Shown here: positions 1-10,238 of the stretch, piece by piece | Position numbering within the stretch: position 1 is the stretch's first letter | Layout of the letters: every line of letters begins with the position of its first letter | The notes under the pieces: generated by a model | The model's input: only the letters and a program-made list of their open reading frames with translations | Database searches by the model: none | Told to the model about the DNA's origin: nothing | Translations under genes and position numbers: made by a program | Source of the DNA: Desulfovibrionaceae bacterium | GTDB taxonomy: Bacteria; Pseudomonadota; Gammaproteobacteria; Burkholderiales; Burkholderiaceae_C | Length of the DNA stretch: 39,951 nt | NCBI GenBank assembly: GCA_009778355.1 | Contig: WRJY01000336.1 | Coordinates: 1-39,951 of the forward strand | Direction of reading: 5' to 3'

Positions 1-7
1 AGACCAC

Positions 8-1033
8 ATGTCGCACCACGAAAAACTTGCTCACAAAATGGAGTTCCCTCCCGCCACAGAGCAACCCAACGTCTATCCGTTGAGCTGGCACAACCAGACC
101 AAAAAGCTCGAAGAAGTCTGGGACGCCTCGACGCGCGAGTACTGGGACCCCAAGAAACTGCCCTGGGACACCTTCAATCCCAACAAGTATTCCTGGGAAG
201 AGCGCGAAGCCATCGCCTACTGGTGGACCATCCTGTCGGTGTTCGACGCTTCCGCGCCGCCGGTATTCGCGGCAGCCTTCATCAAAACCTATGAAGCGCA
301 TGAGGAAGACGCCGTGCGCCGCTGCTTCTTCTCGGTCACGCGCGACGAACAGAATCACGAAACCATGTGCGGCATGGCCATCACCAAGCTGCTGGAGCAT
401 CCCGACCCGCTGACCTACACGCCCAAGACCGAAATCGGTCGCAAGGCGCAAAAGAATGCCCAATGGCTGTACTACAACGGCAGCCGTTACTGGTCTGGTT
501 ACAAGAGCGCCGTGCCCAAGTACCCCCTGGCCGTGCTGTTCACCTCGTTCCTGATGGGCGAGATCGCCGCGGCGACCATCTTTCACCAGATGGCCGCCAA
601 GTGCACCGAGCCGGTATTCCAGGAGGGCTTTCGCAAAATCGGGCGCGACGAAGGCCGCCACATGGCCATCTGCATGGCGCTGATGGAGCGCGACTATCCG
701 AAGATGGATCTGACCAACAAGCCGTTGATTACCAAGCAGGTGCGCGCGGGTTACCTGTTCCTGTCGGGCGTGCTGTTCGAGCCGCCAGAGGACTTCTGGG
801 ACATCGGACCGGACTTCATCAAGCACCAGCGCGAGATCGAAACCGTGGCGCGCAATGCCGGCTTCTTCATCCCCGACTACGAGGCCAAGAAGGAGAACTG
901 GAAAAACGCCATGCTCAACCTCAAGGGCGTACTCGACAAGTACGACATTCCTTTCCCGGCGATTCCCGAGGTGGGCATTTCGGGGCAGGAAGTCACCGAT
1001 GTCGACATGAAAGACATCATCCCGGTGTTCTAA
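8..1033 (+). CDS. Ferritin-like diiron oxygenase/hydroxylase-type protein
   Basis: 341-aa ORF with two carboxylate/ExxH motif pairs typical of diiron four-helix proteins: YEAHEED...RDEQNHE and GEIAAATIFHQ...GRDEGRHM. It is followed 4 nt later by a ferredoxin reductase gene. Confidence 0.8.
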   Translation: MSHHEKLAHKMEFPPATEQPNVYPLSWHNQTKKLEEVWDASTREYWDPKKLPWDTFNPNKYSWEEREAIAYWWTILSVFDASAPPVFAAAFIKTYEAHEEDAVRRCFFSVTRDEQNHETMCGMAITKLLEHPDPLTYTPKTEIGRKAQKNAQWLYYNGSRYWSGYKSAVPKYPLAVLFTSFLMGEIAAATIFHQMAAKCTEPVFQEGFRKIGRDEGRHMAICMALMERDYPKMDLTNKPLITKQVRAGYLFLSGVLFEPPEDFWDIGPDFIKHQREIETVARNAGFFIPDYEAKKENWKNAMLNLKGVLDKYDIPFPAIPEVGISGQEVTDVDMKDIIPVF

Positions 1034-1037
1034 AGCC

Positions 1038-2063
1038 ATGAAGACCGTCTCGCTATCTCCATCGGGTCAAAGCGTACCGGTCGCCGAAGGCGAGACGGTC
1101 CTTCAGACACTGGAAAAGGGCGGCTTCGCGCTGCCCAGCAACTGCCGCGCCGGCACCTGCGGCGAATGCAAGGTGCGCGTGCTCGAAGGCGAGGTCGATC
1201 AGGGCTTCGTCATGGACATGTCCCTGTCGCAGGAAGAGCGCGCACAGGGCTATCGCCTGATCTGCGTATCCCAGCCCATTTCCGACAACATCGTCATCGA
1301 ATGGGGCGCCGCCGACGCCGCGCCCAAGTTGTTTCCTCCGCGCGAAAACGTGCTTTACCTGGTCGTGGACAAAATCCAGCGCACGCCGCGCATCGTCGAA
1401 TTGCACCTGATGCCGCTGGGCGAGCCGATGCGCTTCTGGCCGGGCCAGTACGTCGCCATCAAAGCGCCGAACCGCTCCGGGCAGCCGCGGCATTATTCGC
1501 TGGCCAAGGCGCCGCGGCCCGATGGCATGCTGGTGTTGCAGATCACACGGGTGGATGGCGGCATCACCAGTACCTGGCTGCATGAAAAAGTCATCATCGG
1601 CGCCACTCTGCCCATATCCGGTCCTTACGGCGCGTTCATTGGCGACCCGAAAGCCGAAACGCCCGTGCTGTGCCTGGCCGCCGGCTCTGGCCAGGCGCCC
1701 ATTCTGTCGCTGGCCGATGCCGCGCTCAGGCGTGGTTACCGCGCTCCCGTCACACTGCTGTTTTCCGCGCGCACCGCCGATGACGTGTACGCGCAAGGGC
1801 AACTGGCGTACTGGACGCACACACACCGCAACTTCAAATCGCTCATCACGCTCACGCGCGAGCAGCGATCAGGTTTGCTGCACGGGCGCATCCCGGACAT
1901 CCTGCCCAGCCTGTTTCCCGACTTGTCGGCCTACAGCGTCTTTATCGCCGGAAGCCCGGCGTTTTCCGAGACTTGTCTCGCCGTCGTGAAACGGCTCGGC
2001 GCCAGAGACGATCTGCTGCACACCGAAAAATTTGTCGATCAGCACGCGCCTGCAAAGGCGTAA
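1038..2063 (+). CDS. 2Fe-2S ferredoxin / FAD-NAD(P)H oxidoreductase (oxygenase reductase component)
   Basis: N-terminal plant-type 2Fe-2S motif CRAGTCGEC...C, flavin-binding RHYSLAKAP motif, nucleotide-binding CLAAGSGQAPILS motif; adjacent to the diiron ORF. Confidence 0.88.
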   Translation: MKTVSLSPSGQSVPVAEGETVLQTLEKGGFALPSNCRAGTCGECKVRVLEGEVDQGFVMDMSLSQEERAQGYRLICVSQPISDNIVIEWGAADAAPKLFPPRENVLYLVVDKIQRTPRIVELHLMPLGEPMRFWPGQYVAIKAPNRSGQPRHYSLAKAPRPDGMLVLQITRVDGGITSTWLHEKVIIGATLPISGPYGAFIGDPKAETPVLCLAAGSGQAPILSLADAALRRGYRAPVTLLFSARTADDVYAQGQLAYWTHTHRNFKSLITLTREQRSGLLHGRIPDILPSLFPDLSAYSVFIAGSPAFSETCLAVVKRLGARDDLLHTEKFVDQHAPAKA

Positions 2064-2067
2064 CGCG

Positions 2068-2274
2068 CTACCGCCGCGCCGACGCCACGCCCGCCATCGA
2101 CAGCAGCGCGCCGGCCAGTTGTGCGCGCGTCACCGGCACGGCAAAAAACAACCGCCCCAGCGCCAGCACCCACAGCGGCAGGCTGGAGGCTACCAGCGTC
2201 ACATTCAGCGGCGTCGAAGTGCGCAGCGCCAAGTATTGCAGCGCGTTGTACAACCCAACCCAGAAGCCTCTCTA
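2068..2274 (-). pseudogene. Fragment of EamA/DMT-family transporter
   Basis: Only about 65 residues (GFWVGLYNALQYLALRTSTPLNVTLVASSLPLWVLALGRLFFAVPVTRAQLAGALLSMAGVASARR) resembling an internal DMT segment. An in-frame stop lies upstream at 2272-2274 and the fragment is much shorter than a full transporter. Confidence 0.6.
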
Positions 2275-2466
2275 ACGAATGGCATCAAGAGCCTGTAGGG
2301 GAGGGGGAAAAGACCGGGAGCGATAGCCTCCCAGCGGGGGAAGAAGCACGAGACAGTCTCACCGACTCGCCGGCACTCGTGAAGCTCCTCGCACGTTTCG
2401 CCCTTGCCCTGCGCCTGCTGCAAACCCTGTTGGTCAACCGCAGGCTTTCCGGGCCGCCGAACGCGG

Positions 2467-3384
2467 TCAATCGTTGGGCCGGAATGCGATGGTAAGCGGG
2501 TTCCAGTAGCGGCCCTGGTCGGAAGGCAGTTTTTGGGTGCTGTCGAGGGCGCGCAGCACGGCGGCGTCCCAGGATTTGATGCCGCTGGACTTGGTGATGC
2601 GGCGGCTGATGATGACGCCGGTAGGGCTGGTCTGCACTTCCACTTCGGCTTCAGGGTTGCCTGACACGATGTCGGTGAACACGATGCGGGGCTTGACCGC
2701 CGCACGGATGAGGTCGCCGTAATTGCTCGATGGGCTGGCGGCGACGGCGGCGTTGCCGCTGCCGCCTTCGCTGTTGGCTGCAGCCAGCATGTCGCGCTGG
2801 GCTTCGGCCAAGCGGGCGGCTTCGGCTTTCCGCTCGGCTTCGACCTTGGCCTTGGCCTGCAATTCCTCGCGCCGGGCTTGTTCTTCGGCGGCTTTTTTCT
2901 CGGCCAGTTCTTTTTTCTTCTGACGTTCTTCCTGGGCCCGCTTCTCGGCCAGTTCTTTCTTCTGGCGTTCTTCCCGGGCCAGCTTCTCGGCCCGTTCCTT
3001 TTTCTGGCGTTCTTCTTCGGCCAGCCGGCGTTGTTCTTCTTCGCGCTTTTTCTTCTGTTCCAGGGCGATTTCGGCCTCGCGCTGCTCGGCCTCCTGCTCT
3101 TCGGTGACGTCGGGCTCGGGCGGCGGGGCGGGCGGCTGCGGAACAGGCGGCGGCGGGGGCGGAGGTGGCGGAACAGCGGGAGGGGACGGAGCGGCTTGCT
3201 GGACCACGGGCGACCACAGTTCGGCTTCGACGGACATGGTTTGCGGCTCGCTCTTCCAGCGCAGGCCCCAGGTCAATGCCAGGATCAGCAGCAGGTGGGC
3301 CAGCAGCGCCAACGCGAGCGCAAAGCCGAAACCGCCCTGGGGAGGCGGATCGAACTCGGAGCGTTCGGCGGCGACGGCGTTCAT
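2467..3384 (-). CDS. tolA: Cell envelope integrity protein TolA (TonB C-terminal family)
   Basis: N-terminal TM helix, proline-rich segment, long E/K/A/R coiled-coil, TonB-like C-terminal domain; directly downstream of tolQ-tolR. Confidence 0.9.
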   Translation of the reverse strand: MNAVAAERSEFDPPPQGGFGFALALALLAHLLLILALTWGLRWKSEPQTMSVEAELWSPVVQQAAPSPPAVPPPPPPPPPVPQPPAPPPEPDVTEEQEAEQREAEIALEQKKKREEEQRRLAEEERQKKERAEKLAREERQKKELAEKRAQEERQKKKELAEKKAAEEQARREELQAKAKVEAERKAEAARLAEAQRDMLAAANSEGGSGNAAVAASPSSNYGDLIRAAVKPRIVFTDIVSGNPEAEVEVQTSPTGVIISRRITKSSGIKSWDAAVLRALDSTQKLPSDQGRYWNPLTIAFRPND

Positions 3385-3390
3385 GTTGCC

Positions 3391-3801
<411 letters not shown>

Positions 3802-3803
3802 GG

Positions 3804-4526
3804 TCAGTACTCCGCCGCCGCTGGCGTGGCGGCGCTGCGCGGCGCTGGCGCGGGCACGCCCAGGTTGCGTTGCAGGATGTTGGAGAACTCCTCGATGAAG
3901 GTCTCCATCTTGATGGCGATGCGGTCGATGTCGCGCGCGAAGCGGTTGTAGGCAACCACCGCCGGAATGGCGGCGAACAAGCCCAGCGCCGTGGCCACCA
4001 GCGCTTCGGCAATGCCGGGCGCCACCGTGGCCAGCGTTACCTGCTGCAAGCTGGCCAGGCCGGAGAAGGCATGCATGATGCCCCACACAGTGCCGAACAG
4101 GCCGACGTAGGGACTGACTGAGCCGACCGAGGCCAGGAACGACAGGTTGACCTCCGCCGCGTCCAGTTCGCGCTGGTAGCTGGCGCGCATGGCGCGGCGG
4201 GCGCCGTCCATCAGCGTGCCGGGGTCGGCGATGCGGCGCTCGCGCAGCTTCTGGTATTCGCGCATTCCGCTGGCGAAGATGCGCTTCATGGGGCCGCCGC
4301 GCGCGGGGTTCTGCGCCGCGCTGGCGTACAGGTCGTTCAGGCTGGCGCCGGACCAGAAATCGCGCTCGAAGTCCTCGTTGTGAACCTTGATCTTCTTGAG
4401 CGCGCGCAGTTTGCGGAAAATGGCGGCCCAACTGGCAATGGAGCCCAGCAGCAGCAGCAGCATGACCAGTTGGACGATGAAACTGGCGTGCATGACCAGT
4501 TGGACGATGGAAAGATCCTGGTTCAT
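3804..4526 (-). CDS. tolQ: Tol-Pal system protein TolQ (MotA/TolQ/ExbB proton channel)
   Basis: 240 aa with three TM segments, GLFGTVWGIMHAF motif, upstream of tolR. Confidence 0.94.
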   Translation of the reverse strand: MNQDLSIVQLVMHASFIVQLVMLLLLLGSIASWAAIFRKLRALKKIKVHNEDFERDFWSGASLNDLYASAAQNPARGGPMKRIFASGMREYQKLRERRIADPGTLMDGARRAMRASYQRELDAAEVNLSFLASVGSVSPYVGLFGTVWGIMHAFSGLASLQQVTLATVAPGIAEALVATALGLFAAIPAVVAYNRFARDIDRIAIKMETFIEEFSNILQRNLGVPAPAPRSAATPAAAEY

Positions 4527-4936
4527 TGGTTCAGCTTTTCAACGATGGCAGGCGGAATGCGCGCCGGTTTCATGGACGCCGCATCGACCCAGCCGATGCG
4601 GATGATGGCCTCGCACAGCAGTTGCCGCGATCCGGTTGGCCCGGGCAGCCAGGCGTGCTGCGCAATGGTCAGCGCCGCCCGGCCACTGGCCTGGAGCCGG
4701 GCGGCAACCGCCAGCTCGTCGTCCAGCCGGGCGGGCCGGTGGTACTTCAGGCTGGCATCGGTCACCACGAACATGCCGCCCGCGCCTTCGCGCTGCGCGC
4801 GCTGGCCGACGCCGAGGCGGCGCAGCCACTCGGTGCGCGCGCGCTCGAAAAATTTCAGGTAGTTGGCGTAGTACACGATGCCGCCGGCATCGGTGTCTTC
4901 CCAATAGACGCGGATGGGCAATTCGAACGCCGCCAT
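4523..4936 (-). CDS. ybgC: Tol-Pal associated acyl-CoA thioesterase YbgC (hotdog fold)
   Basis: VYWEDTDAGGIVYYANYLKFFERARTEWLR motif; overlaps the tolQ start. Confidence 0.94.
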   Translation of the reverse strand: MAAFELPIRVYWEDTDAGGIVYYANYLKFFERARTEWLRRLGVGQRAQREGAGGMFVVTDASLKYHRPARLDDELAVAARLQASGRAALTIAQHAWLPGPTGSRQLLCEAIIRIGWVDAASMKPARIPPAIVEKLNQ

Positions 4937-4942
4937 GATCTG

Positions 4943-6163
4943 TTAGGCCAATAGCTCGCGCAGCCGGTCGATGGCGGCCTGCAATTGCGGCATGGAGTTG
5001 GCGGTCGAGAAACGGATGTAGCGCGCCGTATCGGCGTGCCCGAAGTCGCGCCCGGGCGTCACCGCCAGATGCGCGCGCTCGATCAAGGCAAAAGCCAATT
5101 CCCAACTGCCTGGTGTCTGCATGGCGCTATTATATTGGGAGCTAAATGTAAGAACTTTGTCACAAATAGCGCCACAATCGGCCCATGCGTAGAAGGCGCC
5201 GTCGGGCATCACCGGCACTTTCAGGCCGAGCGCGTCGAGTTGCGGCACGAACCAGTCGCGCCGCGCCTTGAACTCCTGCCGGCGGCGCTCGTATTCGGCC
5301 AGGCTTTCGGGCTCGAAGCAGGCCAGCGCGGCATGTTGCGCGACCGTGCTGGGGCAGATGAACAGGTGTTGGGCCAACTGCTCCACCACGTCCGTCAGCG
5401 CGTCGGGCACCACCAGCCAGCCCAGCCGCCAGCCGGTCATGCAGAAATACTTGCTGAAGCTGTTGATGCTGATGATGTCTTCCGACAGGCCGAGCGCGCT
5501 GCGGCCATAAGTGCTGTCGTAGCTCAGACCCAGGTAGATTTCGTCGATCAGCGTGATGCCGCCGCGCTCGGTCACCACGCAGTGGATGCGCGCCAGTTCA
5601 TCGGGGTGAATCGAGGCGCCGGTGGGGTTCGACGGCGAGGCCAGCATCACCCCGCGCGTGCGCGCGCCCCAGGCTTGGGCCACCTTGGCGCTGCTGAGCT
5701 GAAACCGCTCGGCGGCGCTGGCCGCGATCGGCACGGCCCGGCCTTCGGCGGCGCTGACGAACTGCCGGTTGCAGGGGTAGCCGGGATCGGACATCAGGAT
5801 TTCGTCGCCGGGATCGATCAGCGCCAGACAGGCCAGTTGCAGCGCCGCCGACGCGCCGGCGGTGACGACAATGCGCCGCGCCGGCACTTGCAGGCCGAAG
5901 CGGTTCTGGTACCAGCCGCTGATGCGCTCGCGCAACTGCGGCAGGCCGGTAGCCTGGGTGTACTGCGTGCGGCCATCGCGGATGGCGCGCTCGGCGGCCT
6001 CGATCACCAGCGGCGGCGCGGTGAAGTCAGGCTCGCCGATGTTCAGGTAGATCATGGGCCGGCCGGCGCCGGCGGCGGCGGCGCGCGCGACGGCCTGGGC
6101 CGACTTGGCGATCTCCATCACGTAGAACGGTTCGACGCGCCGGGCGCGCGCGGCAATCCTCAT
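4943..6163 (-). CDS. Pyridoxal-phosphate aminotransferase class I/II
   Basis: [26 protein letters not shown] (PLP lysine), [10 protein letters not shown] motifs; start codon at 6161-6163 overlaps the nusB stop region. Confidence 0.9.
   Translation of the reverse strand: MRIAARARRVEPFYVMEIAKSAQAVARAAAAGAGRPMIYLNIGEPDFTAPPLVIEAAERAIRDGRTQYTQATGLPQLRERISGWYQNRFGLQVPARRIVVTAGASAALQLACLALIDPGDEILMSDPGYPCNRQFVSAAEGRAVPIAASAAERFQLSSAKVAQAWGARTRGVMLASPSNPTGASIHPDELARIHCVVTERGGITLIDEIYLGLSYDSTYGRSALGLSEDIISINSFSKYFCMTGWRLGWLVVPDALTDVVEQLAQHLFICPSTVAQHAALACFEPESLAEYERRRQEFKARRDWFVPQLDALGLKVPVMPDGAFYAWADCGAICDKVLTFSSQYNSAMQTPGSWELAFALIERAHLAVTPGRDFGHADTARYIRFSTANSMPQLQAAIDRLRELLA
5122..5174. repeat. 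53-bp AT-rich inverted-repeat insert inside the aminotransferase gene
   Basis: TGGCGCTATT (5122-5131) and AATAGCGCCA (5165-5174) are perfect 10-bp inverted repeats; the interior is AT-rich in a GC-rich gene. Confidence 0.6.
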
Positions 6164-6672
6164 GCCTTTTTGGCCGTCCGGGCAGCGGCGCGGTCGGCCT
6201 CGACTTCGTGCGGGCGCAGCTTGGGCGCCAGGCCGTTGAGCACCGCGTTGACGTACTTGTGGCCGTCGGTGCCGCCAAAGTCCTTGGCCAGTTCGATGCA
6301 CTCATTGAGCACCACGCGCCAGGGCACGTCGGGGCACTTGAGAAACTCGTAGGCGCCGATCCACATGCAGCCGTGCTCGATGGGCGAAATCCGCTCCAGT
6401 TCGCGGTCCAGCAGCGGCGCGATCAGCGCGTCCAGATCGCCCCCGCATTCGACGCAGCCGCGCAGCAGCGCGTCGTAGTGCACCGAGTCGGCCTTGGAAA
6501 AGCCTTGCAGTTCGCGCGTGAAGGCGTCGATCAGCGCCACGTCGCTGTTGCCGACGAAATGCTGGTACAGCCCTTGCAGCGCGAATTCGCGCGCGCGCGA
6601 ACGGGGCGATTTGGCCGAGGACTTGCGCGTGCCGGGCGGCGCGGCGCGGGCGGCTGCCGTCATGGTCGTCAT
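6160..6672 (-). CDS. nusB: Transcription antitermination factor NusB
   Basis: [16 protein letters not shown]...[32 protein letters not shown] NusB signature; adjacent to ribH. Confidence 0.95.
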   Translation of the reverse strand: MTTMTAAARAAPPGTRKSSAKSPRSRAREFALQGLYQHFVGNSDVALIDAFTRELQGFSKADSVHYDALLRGCVECGGDLDALIAPLLDRELERISPIEHGCMWIGAYEFLKCPDVPWRVVLNECIELAKDFGGTDGHKYVNAVLNGLAPKLRPHEVEADRAAARTAKKA

Positions 6673-7136
6673 GCCAGTTGCTCTTTCAAAAGCGCCATCT
6701 CCACGGCCACGCGGGCGGCGTCGCGGCCCTTGTCGGTCTGGCGGGCCACGGCCTGCTCGATGTTCTCGGTGGTCAGGATGGCGTTGGCCACCGGCAGGCC
6801 GCTGTCCAGCATCACCCGCGTGACGCCGTCGCCCGATTCGTTGGCGACCAGCTCGAAGTGGTAGGTCTCGCCGCGAATGATGCAGCCCAGCGCGATCAGC
6901 GCGTCGAAACGCCCGCTGCGGGCCATGTGTTGCAGCGCCAGCGGTACTTCCAGCGCGCCCGGCACGGTGACGTGCACGATGTTCTCGCGCCGCACGCCCA
7001 GCGCCGCCAGTTCATCCAGGCAGGCGCCGGCCAGCGCCGTGGTCACGCCTTCGTTGAAGCGCGCCTGCGCCACGCCAACGCGCAGCTTGCCGCCGTCGAG
7101 CGCGGCGGCGGATCGTCCCTTGTCAGCGTTCAACAC
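6669..7136 (-). CDS. ribH: 6,7-dimethyl-8-ribityllumazine synthase
   Basis: [33 protein letters not shown] motifs. Confidence 0.96.
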   Translation of the reverse strand: MLNADKGRSAAALDGGKLRVGVAQARFNEGVTTALAGACLDELAALGVRRENIVHVTVPGALEVPLALQHMARSGRFDALIALGCIIRGETYHFELVANESGDGVTRVMLDSGLPVANAILTTENIEQAVARQTDKGRDAARVAVEMALLKEQLA

Positions 7137-8283
7137 GTTGCTTGCCCTCTTCGGTTCCAGTGATGTAGCCGACGCCTTCCAGCCCGAAGCCGCCGGTAAT
7201 GCTGGGCAGGCGCCGTTGCGTGCCCAGCACCATCATGCGGTGCACGCCGAGGTTGCGCAGAATCTGCGCGCCCACGCCGTAGCTGCGCAGCGCCACGTGC
7301 CCGGGCGCGTGGGCGGCGCGCGACGCGCCGTTGAACTGCGCCAGCAACTGCTCGGCGCTTTCGCCGCAGTTGAGAAACACCGCAACGCCGCGCCCTTCCT
7401 GCCGCAGGCGCGCCAGGCTGGCGTCCACGCTCCAGGAGTGGATGCCGCGATCGACCTCCAGCACGTCCAGCACCGACAGCGGCTCGTGCACGCGCACCGG
7501 CACCACGTCCTGCGGCGCCCATTGGCCCAGCGTCAGCGCCAGGTGCAGCGAGCCGCTGGGCTTGTCGCGGTAGGCGTGCGCCATGAACTCGCCGTGCGCG
7601 GTGCGCAGCGGGCGGGTGGCGACCAAGTCCACCAGCGATTCGGTGCGGCTGCGGTGCTCGATCAAGTCGGCGATGGTGCCGATCTTCAGGCCGTGCTGCG
7701 CCGCGAAGGCCCGCAGATCGGGCAGGCGCGCCATGGTGCCGTCGTCCTTCATCACCTCGCAGATCACGGCGGCGGGCGAGCAGCCGGCCATGGCGGCCAG
7801 ATCGCAACTGGCCTCGGTGTGGCCGGCGCGCATCAGCACGCCGCCGTCCACCGCTTGCAGCGGGAAGATGTGGCCGGGCTGCACCAGGTCGCTGGCCTGC
7901 GCGCCGGGCGCCACGGCGGCGGCCACGGTGCGCGCGCGGTCGGCCGCCGAAATGCCGGTGGTCACGCCCTCGGCCGCCTCGATGGAGACGGTGAAGGCCG
8001 TTCCCATCTTGGTGCCGTTGCGCGTCGTCATGGGCGGCAGGCGCAGGCGCTCGCAACGTTCGCGCGTCAGGGCCAGGCAAACCAGGCCGCGGGCGAAGCG
8101 CACCATGAAGTTGATCGCCTCCGGCGTCACGTGGTCGGCGGCCAGCACCAGGTCGCCCTCATTCTCGCGGTCTTCCTCGTCCACCAGAATCGCCATGCGG
8201 CCGGCGCGCAGATCGGCGACGATGTCCTCGACAGGCGAAATCGGCGCCAGCGCGGGCGGGGAAACAAGAACGGAATCGGTCAT
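7123..8283 (-). CDS. ribBA: 3,4-dihydroxy-2-butanone-4-phosphate synthase with degenerate GTP cyclohydrolase II-like domain
   Basis: [37 protein letters not shown] synthase motifs. The C-terminal domain is RibA-like but lacks the Zn-binding Cys cluster. Confidence 0.9.
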   Translation of the reverse strand: MTDSVLVSPPALAPISPVEDIVADLRAGRMAILVDEEDRENEGDLVLAADHVTPEAINFMVRFARGLVCLALTRERCERLRLPPMTTRNGTKMGTAFTVSIEAAEGVTTGISAADRARTVAAAVAPGAQASDLVQPGHIFPLQAVDGGVLMRAGHTEASCDLAAMAGCSPAAVICEVMKDDGTMARLPDLRAFAAQHGLKIGTIADLIEHRSRTESLVDLVATRPLRTAHGEFMAHAYRDKPSGSLHLALTLGQWAPQDVVPVRVHEPLSVLDVLEVDRGIHSWSVDASLARLRQEGRGVAVFLNCGESAEQLLAQFNGASRAAHAPGHVALRSYGVGAQILRNLGVHRMMVLGTQRRLPSITGGFGLEGVGYITGTEEGKQRVER

Positions 8284-8444
8284 GATGGGGCAATGATGAA
8301 CGTGTGGCAAAACCGGCGCGGCGCGCGCTGCCGGCGCCCGCGAGAGTGTGCATTATCCGGCCCCGGTCAGCCGCGCGCGGCGGCAGGCGATTGCCGTTGC
8401 CGGAAAATAAGATCATTCAGCCGCCTCACCTTCATCGCCTCGAC

Positions 8445-9188
8445 ATGCCCAACCATCCCGACCGCTCCCTGCGCCTGGCCGGCGCCAGCAATTTCCGCGA
8501 CCTCGGAGGCTACGCCGGCGCCGACGGGCGATCGGTGCGCTGGCGGCGGCTGTTTCGCTCCGACCACCTGGCGGCGCTGACCGCCGCGGATGCCCAAGTG
8601 CTGCAATCACTGGGCGTGACCCGCGCGTTCGATTTGCGCGGCGAGGCCGAACGCGCCGCCACGCCCTACCACTTGCCCGGCGCACGGCAATATTCGCTGC
8701 CGATCGAACCGACCGTGGTGCAGCGCATGAAAGACCTGCTCAACACCGGCCAGCAAATCACGCCCGCCCGGACGGTGGAACTGATGCAGCTCACCTACCG
8801 CGCCTTCGTGCACGACAACGCGGCGCGCTTCGCGGCGCTGTTCGAGCACCTGCTGGACAGCGATGAGCCGTTGATCTTTCACTGCACCGCCGGCAAGGAC
8901 CGCACGGGCTTTGCCGCCGCGCTGATCCTGCTGGCGCTGGACGTGCCGCGCGAGGCGGTGATGCGCGACTACCTGCTCACCAACGAGCTGTACCGAATGC
9001 CCGCGTTCGCCGGCAACCGCGTCTCGCCCGAAGTGCTGAACGTGCTGTGGCGCGTGCAAGAGACGTTCCTCGACGCCGCGTTGCAAGCGGTGGACCAGGA
9101 CTTCGGCGGCGCCGACCGCTACCTGACGCGCGAACTGCGCCTGCCCCCCACCGCGCGCCAGCGGTTGAAGGCGCTGTACCTGAAGTGA
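8445..9188 (+). CDS. Tyrosine-protein phosphatase family protein (HCxxGxxR)
   Basis: NFRDLGGY and [17 protein letters not shown] signature motifs. Confidence 0.9.
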   Translation: MPNHPDRSLRLAGASNFRDLGGYAGADGRSVRWRRLFRSDHLAALTAADAQVLQSLGVTRAFDLRGEAERAATPYHLPGARQYSLPIEPTVVQRMKDLLNTGQQITPARTVELMQLTYRAFVHDNAARFAALFEHLLDSDEPLIFHCTAGKDRTGFAAALILLALDVPREAVMRDYLLTNELYRMPAFAGNRVSPEVLNVLWRVQETFLDAALQAVDQDFGGADRYLTRELRLPPTARQRLKALYLK

Positions 9189-9243
9189 CCTTTTCGAGCG
9201 CGCAACGCCGTATCAACCCCCGCACTGTGAAAAAATAGCGCCG

Positions 9244-10155
9244 ATGCAAACCGTTTCCGCCCCCACGCCGCCGTCCCCGCTGCGCGAAAAGCTTGCGCTG
9301 TACCTCGACCTGATTCGAGTCAAGCCGCCCGTGGGCTGGCTGCTGCTGACCTGGCCGACGCTGGCCGCGCTGTGGCTGGCCTCGGGCGGCTGGCCGGGCT
9401 GGCACCTGTTCCTGATCTTTGCGTTCGGGCCATTCCTGATGCACTCGGCCGGCTGCTGCATCAACGACGTGGCCGACCGCGAATTCGACCGCCACGTCAA
9501 GCGCACCGTGCAGCGCCCGATCACCACCGGCAAAATGGGCGTGCCCGAGGCGCTGGCCGTCGGCGCGGTGTTGTCGCTGGTCGGGCTGGGCATGGCCTTC
9601 ACCATCAACTGGCAGACCGTGGTGTGCTCGATCCCGGCGCTGCTGATCGCCATCATCTACCCCTTTTCCAAGCGCTGGTTTTCCATGCCGCAGGCCGTGC
9701 TCGGCGTGGCCTTCGGCTTCGGCATTCTGATGGCCTACACCGCCGCGCAAGGGCGCCTGCCGCTGGACGCACTCCTGCTGTTTGCCTTCTCCATCATCTA
9801 CACGCTGGGCTACGACACCAGCTACGCCATGGTGGACCGCGACGACGATTTGAAGATCGGCATCCAGACCTCGGCCATCACCCTTGGCCGGCTGGACGTG
9901 TTCGCGATCATCAGCTTCTACGTGATCTTCCTGGCCGGCTGGCTGGCCGTCATCGCCTGGCGCTTCACGGCGATGGAACTGCCGCCGCGTTCACTGCTGT
10001 GGCTGTGCCTGGGCTTTGCCGCCGCCGCCGCGCAAGTGGCCTGGCACTACACCCTGATCCGGGGCCGCACCCGCCCCGGCTGCCACAAGGCGTTTCTCAA
10101 CAGCCACTGGATCAGTTGCGCCGTTTTCGTCGGTATCGTGCTGGCAATGGCGTAG
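9244..10155 (+). CDS. ubiA: 4-hydroxybenzoate octaprenyltransferase
   Basis: [19 protein letters not shown] and [20 protein letters not shown] UbiA motifs, multiple TM helices. Confidence 0.95.
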   Translation: MQTVSAPTPPSPLREKLALYLDLIRVKPPVGWLLLTWPTLAALWLASGGWPGWHLFLIFAFGPFLMHSAGCCINDVADREFDRHVKRTVQRPITTGKMGVPEALAVGAVLSLVGLGMAFTINWQTVVCSIPALLIAIIYPFSKRWFSMPQAVLGVAFGFGILMAYTAAQGRLPLDALLLFAFSIIYTLGYDTSYAMVDRDDDLKIGIQTSAITLGRLDVFAIISFYVIFLAGWLAVIAWRFTAMELPPRSLLWLCLGFAAAAAQVAWHYTLIRGRTRPGCHKAFLNSHWISCAVFVGIVLAMA

Positions 10156-10206
10156 CCTTGCCGAAGCCGCGAATGCCAAACCCCATGCAGTTTGCATGAA
10201 GGCGCA

Positions 10207-10229
10207 GCGAACAGCCGGCTGCCGTTCGC
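10207..10229. terminator. Possible bidirectional hairpin between convergent ubiA and ppx
   Basis: GCGAAC...GTTCGC 6-bp stem (extendable past one mismatch) between convergent stop codons; no clear T-tract. Confidence 0.35.
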
Positions 10230-10238
10230 AGGCTTGAT

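Noticed and set aside
1053-1826. Long minus-strand ORF antisense to the reductase, and many similar long overlapping ORFs (e.g. 4985..6352, 6877..8580, 9991..11568, 19356..21155, 21610..23415, 23334..25058)
   Set aside because: GC-rich shadow ORFs opposite or out of frame with genes carrying clear family motifs; Arg/Ala/Gly/His-biased translations with no recognisable domains.
2285-2470. 61-aa minus-strand ORF beginning MTAFGGPESLRL as a functional gene
   Set aside because: Only the first dozen residues resemble oxidoreductases; the rest is Arg/Ser filler, so it is treated as a possible scar.
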